Source: Candidatus Streptomyces philanthi (GTDB lineage: Bacteria; Actinomycetota; Actinomycetes; Streptomycetales; Streptomycetaceae). Taken from it: DNA of 64,000 bases. The notes beneath the pieces were generated by a model. That model saw only the letters and a program-made list of their open reading frames with translations, was not told the DNA's origin and searched no databases. Made by a program: the position numbers and the translations under genes. Where the stretch lies: contig CP073042.1 of assembly GCA_018114805.1 (NCBI GenBank), forward strand, positions 434,001 to 498,000. The letters run 5' to 3'. Shown here one piece after another: positions 58,378-64,000 of the stretch (position 1 is the first letter of the stretch; the number at the start of each line of letters is the position of its first letter).

Positions 58378-58819
58378 GTCGGCACGTTTCGTGAAGAGCC
58401 CAGCAGGCTCGGAGAACGGACTCGGGTGACGGGGGCCCGCCGTGCGGTCGTGGCCGCGGCGACCGGGCTGCTGCTGTGCGTGGGACGGCATCGATCGGTC
58501 CACCGCGCTCAGCCAGGGCCCCACTGTCACAGACGACGGCGACCCGCCGCTGTGACCCGGACCTCCCTCTCGCAGGCATAAGGGGCAGATTCCCTACGTT
58601 TCCAGGGGCTGAACGGGTACGTGCCCTTGCTCACAAGGCCCGGCGGGGCCCTTCCGACCGACCGGCCGTACGCCCCCCCGGCGCGCGGCTCACCAGCGGC
58701 TCACCACGCCTGACGCGGAGCCGGGCGTACCGGCGCAGGTACGGCGGTACGGGGCGGCGTGCGGCCCGCCTACGCACCGCTACCTCGGCGGGACGCATCG
58801 CGACTCACCCGCTTGGCCC

Positions 58820-58843
58820 GCGTGAACCATGTGGGGCGGGTAC
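58820..58843 (+). promoter_or_regulatory. Possible sigma-B-type promoter
   Basis: GCGT (58820-58823), 14 bp, GGGTAC (58838-58843) fits the Streptomyces sigma-B consensus GNNT-N14-16-GGGTAY. The ATG at 58854 is only 10 bases past GGGTAC, so the mRNA may be leaderless. The rest of the 476-bp gap 58378-58853 shows no gene. Confidence 0.5.
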
Positions 58844-58853
58844 TCCGGCAGAC

Positions 58854-59453
58854 ATGAAGGCACTCGTGATCAACTGCACCCTCAAGCCGACCCCCGCCCC
58901 CTCCAACACCGAGGCACTGGCCGCCGTGGTGGTGGCGGAGTACGCTCGCCGTGGGGTGCCGTCCGAGGTCGTACGGGCGGTCGACCTCCAGCTCACCCCC
59001 GGCGTCGAGCGGGACATGGGCGGCGACGACCAGTGGCAGACCGTGCACGAGCAGATCCTCGCGTCGGAGATCCTCATCATCGCCTCACCCACCTGGCTCG
59101 GGCGGCCCTCGTCGGCGGCGCAGCGGGTCCTGGAGCAGATGGACTCGATGCTCGGCGAGACCGACGACGCCGGCCGGCCGGTGGCGTTCAACCGGGTAGC
59201 GGGCATCGTGGTGACGGGCAACGAGGACGGCGGGCACCACGTGATCAGCGAGATCAGCGGGGCGCTGGTGGACATCGGGTTCACGGTGCCCGGCCAGTCG
59301 TGGACGTACTGGCACCTCGGGCCCGGGCCCGACTTCCTGGACGACGAGCGCGGGCACGACTGGGCGCGGTCGACCGGCAAGGCCATGGCCGCGAACCTGA
59401 TCGGAGTAGCGGAGGCGCTCAGCGTCCGGCCGCTCGGCCCGCCGCCTTCCTGA
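58854..59453 (+). CDS. NADPH-dependent FMN reductase/flavodoxin-like protein
   Basis: 199 residues, intact. Flavodoxin fold: MKALVINCTLKPTPAPSNTE (FMN phosphate loop), ILASEILIIASPTWLGRPSS (second FMN loop) and VAGIVVTGNEDGGHHVISEI (third). Such proteins reduce FMN, quinones or azo compounds using NAD(P)H. It stands alone, with a sigma-B-like promoter just before it, so a stress role is possible but not shown. Confidence 0.88.
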   Translation: MKALVINCTLKPTPAPSNTEALAAVVVAEYARRGVPSEVVRAVDLQLTPGVERDMGGDDQWQTVHEQILASEILIIASPTWLGRPSSAAQRVLEQMDSMLGETDDAGRPVAFNRVAGIVVTGNEDGGHHVISEISGALVDIGFTVPGQSWTYWHLGPGPDFLDDERGHDWARSTGKAMAANLIGVAEALSVRPLGPPPS

Positions 59454-59702
59454 GCGCCGTCCGACCGCCGCCCCGGCTCCGCGCGCCGCCGGCACCGCCC
59501 GCCGCGCGCCGGCGGGTCCGGGGTGCGGCGACCCGTCAGTGTAGCGCGACATATCCACCCGTGTCATTCTGAAAGCTTTTTAGGCCCATTTGTTGGGTTA
59601 TTTCGCCTCACGCGACGACACCCCCAGCACGCACGAGCACCACGTCCGGGCGGGCCGTCACCCCCGCGACCGGCCAACCCGTCCGGCACCGAAGGAGGGC
59701 AC

Positions 59703-60664
59703 ATGAACACCTCTGCCGCACCCCGCTGGCGCCACGCCGTCGTCACCGGAGGCGCCGGCTTCGTCGGCTCTCACCTGTGCGCCGCGCTCCTCGACCAGGG
59801 CACGGAGGTCACCTGCATCGACGACCTCAGCACCGGGGCTCGGGAGAACATAGCGCCCTTCCTCGGCAGCCAGCGGTTCACCTTCCAACGCGCCAACGCC
59901 TGCCGGCCGTTGGAGGTCGACCGGCCGGTGGACCTCGTCCTGCACTTCGCCTCCCCCCGCCTCCCCCGCGGAGTATCTGCGGCTGCCCGTCCACACGCTG
60001 GAGACCGGCAGCCTGGGCACGCGCAACGCGCTCGCCCTGGCCCGCGACCACCAGGCGCGTTTCGTACTGGCCTCCACCTCGGAGGTCTACGGGGACCCAC
60101 AGCGCCACCCGCAGAGCGAGGACTACTGGGGCAACGTCAACCCGGTGGGCCCGCGCAGCGTCTACGACGAGGCCAAGCGCTTCGGTGAGGCGCTGACCAC
60201 CGCGGAGGCGGGGACGAACGGCGTGGACACCGGCATCGTGCGACTGTTCAACACCTACGGCCCGCGCCATGCGCGGGTACGACGGCCGGGCCGTGCACAC
60301 CTTCATCAGGCAGGCGCTGGCCGGCAAGCCGCTCACGGTCACCGGGGACGGCCGGCAGACGCGGTCACTGTGCTACGTGGACGACACCGTGCGCGGCATC
60401 CTCGCCGCCGCCTCCGACCTGCGCGGCCCGGTCAACCTCGGCAACCCGGTCGAGCTCACCATGCTCGAACTCGCCGATCTTGTAGTGGAGTTGACCGAAT
60501 CCCGGTCCACCGTCCGGTTCATCGAACGGCCCACCGACGACCCGGCCGTGCGCTCCCCGGACATCACGTTGGCCCGCGGCAAGCTCCAGTGGGAGCCGCG
60601 CGTCACCGCGCACGAGGGCCTGCGCCGCACCATCGGCTGGTTCCGTCAGCGGCTCGCCGCCTGA
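59703..60664 (+). pseudogene. NAD-dependent epimerase/dehydratase, two frameshifts
   Basis: About 320 residues, extended SDR of the UDP-glucuronate decarboxylase/GDP-sugar type. Marks: VVTGGAGFVGSHLCAALLDQ (NAD loop), [37 protein letters not shown] and [17 protein letters not shown] with the catalytic Tyr and Lys. [15 protein letters not shown] lies near the end. Frames change near 59965 (run of six C) and near 60270 (an extra C in CGCGCCATGCGC). AAGGAGGGCAC precedes the ATG. It makes or modifies a nucleotide sugar for the nearby glycosyltransferases. Confidence 0.88.
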
Positions 60665-60745
60665 CCGGCCCGCCGGCCGCCGCCCCGGCCGTTGCCCCCG
60701 CCGACCCGGCGACACCGTCGCCTTCGCCGAAAGGCCCCCGGTCCT

Positions 60746-62430
60746 ATGCGCGTTCTGGGAATCAACGCCCTCTTCCACGACCCCGCAGCAGCCCTCGTCA
60801 TCGACGGCCACACCGTCGCCGCCACCGAGGAGGAACGCTTCTCGCGCCGCAAGCACGGCAAGCGCCCCGTGCCGTTCGCCGCCTGGGAGATGCCCGAGCA
60901 CGCAGCGCGGTGGTGCCTGGCCCAGGCCGGGCTGCCGCCCCAGGACCTGAACGCGGTCGCGTACTCCTTCGACCCCACCCTGGCCCGCCCCGCCGACACC
61001 ATGGGCCTCGACGACCCGTGGGACCACACCTGCGGCTCGCCTACGCGCGGGAGGCGCCGGGCTTCCTGCACACCGCGCTGCCCGGGCTCGACCCGGACAG
61101 CGTGCGCTTCGTCCCTCACCACATGGCGCACGCCGCCTCCAGCGCCTTCGGCGCCCCGGGCGCCGACTCCTCCTCCTCCGTGCTCGTGCTCGACGGCCGT
61201 GGCGAGCGCACCTCGCACCTGGCGGCCCGCCGCGTCGGCGCGCACCTGGAGCCGCTGTACGGGCAGGAGTTGCCGCACTCGCTGGGCCTGGTCTACGAGG
61301 AGCTGACCGAGCACCTGGGGTTCCTGCGCTCGTCGGACGAGTTCAAGGTGATGGCGCTCGCCTCACACGGGCGCCCGCGCGTGCTCGGCGAGCTGCGCCG
61401 GTACGTGCACGCCACCGGGGAGGGCGGGTTCCGCGGGGCGGGCGTGCCCTGGCACGAGCTGTGCCCGCCGCGACGGCCGGACGAGGCGTGGACCCAGGAC
61501 CACGCCGACGTGGCCGCCAGCGCCCAGGCGTGCCTGGGGGAGACACCGCTCGACCTCGCGCGCTGGCTGCACGGGCACACCCACGACGAGGTGTTGACGC
61601 TGGCCGGCGGCGTGGCCTGAACTGCGTCGCCAACTCCCGGATCGCCCGCGAGGGCCCGTTCGGCGCGGTGTGGGTGCAGCCGGCCGCCGGCGACGCGGGC
61701 ACCGCGCTGGGCGGCGCGCTGCTGCTAAGCGCCGAACAGGGCACAGCCCCGGACCCGATGCCCGGCGCGGCGCTCGGCCGCGGCTGGTCGGACGCCGAAC
61801 TGGAGGCCCGGCTCAAGACGGCGGCCGTGCCCTACGAGCGGCCCGACGACGTCGCGGAAGCGGTCGCCGAGGCGTTGGCCGACAACGCCGTCGTGGCCCG
61901 GCTCCAGGGACGTTCCGAGTACGGACCGCGCGCACTCGGGCACCGCTCGCTGCTGGCCCACCCGGGGCACGCCGGGAACCTGGAGCGGCTCAACGACGTG
62001 AAGGGGCGCGAGCAGTTCAGGCCGGTGGCGCCGACGGTGCTCGCCGAGCGGGCGCCCGACCTCTTCGACGGGCCGCTGCCCAGCCCGTACATGCTCTTCG
62101 TGCACGACGTGGCGCCGCAGTGGCGCGAGCGGATCCCGGCCGTGGTGCACGTGGACGGCACCGCCCGCATCCAGACCGTCGACGCGACCACCGAACCGCT
62201 GATGGCCCGGATGCTGGCCGCCTTCGAGCGGCGCACGCGCCTGCCCGTGGTCGTCAACACCAGCCTCAACACGGCCGGCCGGCCCATGGTCGACGACCCG
62301 CGCGACGCGCTGGAGTGCTTCGGCTCCGCGCCCGTCGACCTGCTGGCCATAGGGCCGTTCGTGGTACGCCGCGGGGACTTCTTCGCCGCGCGGCGCGAGG
62401 AGGCGGCGGCCTCGGCCGGGCAGAATCGCG
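60746..62430 (+). pseudogene. NodU/CmcH family carbamoyltransferase, two frameshifts
   Basis: About 555 residues. [20 protein letters not shown] is the ASKHA-like start; [16 protein letters not shown] and [20 protein letters not shown] (His-rich) come after a shift near 61028. [27 protein letters not shown] (shift near 61617, in GTGGCCTGAAC) and EYGPRALGHRSLLAHPG (YrdC-like ATP/carbamoyl site) follow. It transfers carbamoyl from carbamoyl phosphate to a sugar or antibiotic hydroxyl. The end is blurred: the frame runs without a stop into the next gene near 62430. Confidence 0.87.
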
Positions 62431-63227
62431 TTCGGCTGCGCGGGCGGGCCCGCCGCGGCGCGCAACATCGGCTGGCGCGCCGCCCGCGAGCCGTGGGTGG
62501 TCTCCCTCGACGACGACGTCACCCCCTCCTCCGGCTGGGCCACGGCGCTCGCCGCCGACCTGGCCGCCGCGACGCCCGGCACGGCCGCCGTCACCGCCCG
62601 GATCGCCGTGCCGCTGCCCGCCGACCGCCGGCCGACGGACTGGGAGCGCGGCACCGCCGGCCTGGCCACGGCGCGTTGGATCACCGCCGACATGGCCTGC
62701 CGCACCGCCGCGCTGCGGGCCGTGGAGGGCTTCGACGAGCGGTTCCGGCGCGCCTTCCGTGAGGAAGCCGACCTGGCGCTGCGGATGGTCTCGGCCGGCT
62801 GGGAGATCGCGACCGGCCGTCGCACCACCACCCATCCGGTGCGGCCGGCCGACCGCCTGGTGTCGCTGCGCGCGCAGGCCGGCAACGCCGACGACGTGCT
62901 GATGACCCGGTTGCACAGCCGCTCTGGTGGCGGCGGGCCGACGCGCCGCGCTGGCCTCGGTGGCCTGCGCGCTGGCCGGCCGCCGCCGGCTGGGGCGCGC
63001 TGTGGGGCCTTGGTACCGCCGAGTTCGCCTGGGCCCGCGTCGCGCCCGGCCCGCGCACCGGTGACGAGGTCGCCACGATGGCGCTGACCAGCCCGCTGAT
63101 CCCGCCGCTGGCCAGCTACCACTGGCTGCGCGGCCTCGTGCGCCACCGCGCGGCGCGCCCGCTGCCGCCCGGACGCCCGCCCACCGCCGCGCACCAGCCA
63201 GCCCGGCCGCGCGCCGAGCGGGTGTAG
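62431..63227 (+). pseudogene. Glycosyltransferase family 2 lacking its N-terminus
   Basis: Starts abruptly with FGCAGGPAAARNIGWRAARE, then PWVVSLDDDVTPSSGWATAL (metal-binding DDD), TADMACRTAALRAVEGFDER and FRREEADLALRMVSAGWEI (here FREEADLAL). The first about 70-80 residues with the nucleotide-binding strand are missing, apparently lost at the junction with the carbamoyltransferase end. A further frame change near 62935 leads to LWGLGTAEFAWARVAPGPRT and PLIPPLASYHWLRGLVRH, ending at TAG 63225-63227. Likely inactive as sequenced. Confidence 0.75.
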
Positions 63228-63230
63228 CCG

Positions 63231-63901
63231 ATGGGCATCCACACCAGCGACCCGCACGCGCCGCCCCCTCTCGCCCCTCCCCGAAGGCGGCCCCGGCGGG
63301 CCGTGGATCACCCCCCGCGACGGCGTGCCGCCCACCCACGTGCCGCGCGACGCGGAGGGCGCCGGGCTGCCGCAGGCGGTGCTCTTCGACCGGGACGGGA
63401 CGCTGGTCGTCGACGTGCCGTACAACGGCGACCCGCGGCGGGTGCGTCCGGTGCAGACGGCCGGGGCGGCGGTGGAGGCCGTGCGCGCGCTGGGCATCCC
63501 GGTGGGGGTGGTCAGCAACCAGTCGGGGCTGGCCCGGGGGCTGTTGACGCGCGCGCAGGTGAGCGCCGTGCACCGGCGGGTGGAGCGCCTGCTCGGTCCG
63601 TTCGACGTGTGGGCGGTGTGCCCGCACGGGCCCGACGACGGCTGCGGCTGCCGCAAGCCCGCGCCGGGCCTGGTGTTCGCCGCCTGCGAGCGGCTGGGCG
63701 CCGACCCCGCCCGCTACGCGGTCATCGGCGACATCGGGCGACGTGGCGGCGGCCCGCGCCGCGGGCGCGCGCGGCGTGCTCGTGCCCACCCCGGTCAGCC
63801 TGCCCGCCGAGACGACGGCGGCCGACGAGCGGGCGAGCGACCTGCTGGCGGCCGTGCGGCTGGTGACCGCCCCGACGCGACCGGCGGGAGGCGCCGCATG
63901 A
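63231..63901 (+). pseudogene. HAD-IIIA phosphatase, GmhB/HisB-like, two frameshifts
   Basis: About 220 residues. After an N-terminal shift near 63290 the frame reads GPWITPRDGVPPTHVPRDAE and QAVLFDRDGTLVVDVPYNGD (nucleophile DxDGT), GVVSNQSGLARGLLT (motif II), CPHGPDDGCGCRKPAPGL (Zn-binding Cys/His cluster and Lys) and YAVIGDIG (motif III). A second shift near 63740 continues DVAAARAAGARGVLVPTP. This matches D-glycero-D-manno-heptose 1,7-bisphosphate phosphatase, a step in nucleotide-heptose synthesis. Its stop overlaps the GT9 start as ATGA. Confidence 0.85.
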
Positions 63902-64000
63902 GCGACCTGCCCCGCACCCTGGTCGTCCGCCTGGACAGCGCCGGCGATGTGCTGTTGGCCGGGCCCGCCGTGCGGGCCGCCGCGGCCGGCTCCTCGTACA
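63898..64000 (+). CDS. Glycosyltransferase family 9 (heptosyltransferase-like), start only
   Basis: Only 34 residues are in the window: MSDLPRTLVVRLDSAGDVLL and AGPAVRAAAAGSSY. The VVRLDSAGDVLLAGPAVRA stretch is the standard N-terminus of GT9 heptosyltransferases (usual VxxLxxxGDxxxxxPxxxA). Coupled to the HAD phosphatase by ATGA, which fits a heptose-based pathway. The rest lies beyond the right edge. Confidence 0.75.
   Translation, partial: MSDLPRTLVVRLDSAGDVLLAGPAVRAAAAGSSY

Noticed and set aside
1..64000. Mobile element or genomic island as the cause of the broken genes
   Set aside because: No transposase, integrase, terminal repeats or tRNA-end attachment site was seen, and lesions are spread evenly across unrelated genes.

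Overview
The window reads as chromosomal DNA of a Streptomyces or a close relative. GC is very high, codon third positions are almost all G or C, GTG starts and GTGA/ATGA stop-start overlaps are common, and many proteins belong to families typical of streptomycetes (DUF5955, DUF5997, DUF6126, DUF6480, RNase Sa, streptogrisin, AllR/AllB). From memory, unchecked, the order of the purine, acyl-CoA synthetase and sugar-transport blocks resembles the S. coelicolor chromosome around SCO6180-SCO6260, with a polyketide cluster at the left edge.

Layout. (1) 1-3992, minus: edge of a type I polyketide cluster, with P450, 3Fe-4S ferredoxin and a PKS starting with a docking helix, KS and a methylmalonyl-type AT. 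(2) 4331-6412, plus: conserved protein, Fic protein, HD hydrolase. (3) 15206-6613, minus: sugar-acid module with KDG kinase, KDPG aldolase, GntR regulator, ribose-type ABC importer, ROK kinase and a membrane-anchored protein. (4) 15976-17482: secreted RNase Sa homologue, then an XRE-cupin regulator with a DUF6126 membrane protein. (5) 17558-41000: purine/allantoin/glyoxylate region (allantoinase, AllR, malate synthase, 8-oxoguanine deaminase, purine permease, uricase, HIU hydrolase, OHCU decarboxylase). Interspersed are two tandem Ser/Thr kinases, a MobA-like transferase, a large NB-ARC/TPR protein and a streptogrisin-like protease. (6) 42235-48442: three acyl-CoA synthetase genes divergent from a GAF-LuxR regulator. 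(7) 48644-54678: assorted genes, including a Tat-exported PHP-domain protein and two divergent genes with leaderless-type starts. (8) 54821-64000, mainly plus: glycan or sugar-decoration cluster (GT2, pyruvyltransferase-like, SDR epimerase, carbamoyltransferase, second GT2, GmhB-like HAD phosphatase, GT9), with an MFS gene on the opposite strand.

How the genes fit together. Uricase, UraH and UraD take urate to allantoin, AllB opens allantoin, and malate synthase consumes the glyoxylate released later in the pathway. Two copies of a (T/G)TCAAC-N5-GTTGAA palindrome, before allB and before the uraD-uraH-uricase genes, suggest a shared operator, most simply for AllR. The sugar-acid module has its own palindromes (TTGTC/GACAA half-sites) around the GntR gene.

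Quality warning. About half of the recognisable genes are broken by single-base frameshifts (often in G or C runs), four in-frame stop codons, or missense changes at catalytic positions, yet the rest of each protein is well conserved. No IS, tRNA, rRNA or CRISPR array is visible. I think unpolished sequence is likelier than real mass decay, but I cannot separate the two here. The type 'pseudogene' is used where a gene has two or more lesions or a nonsense codon; genes with one frameshift stay as CDS.
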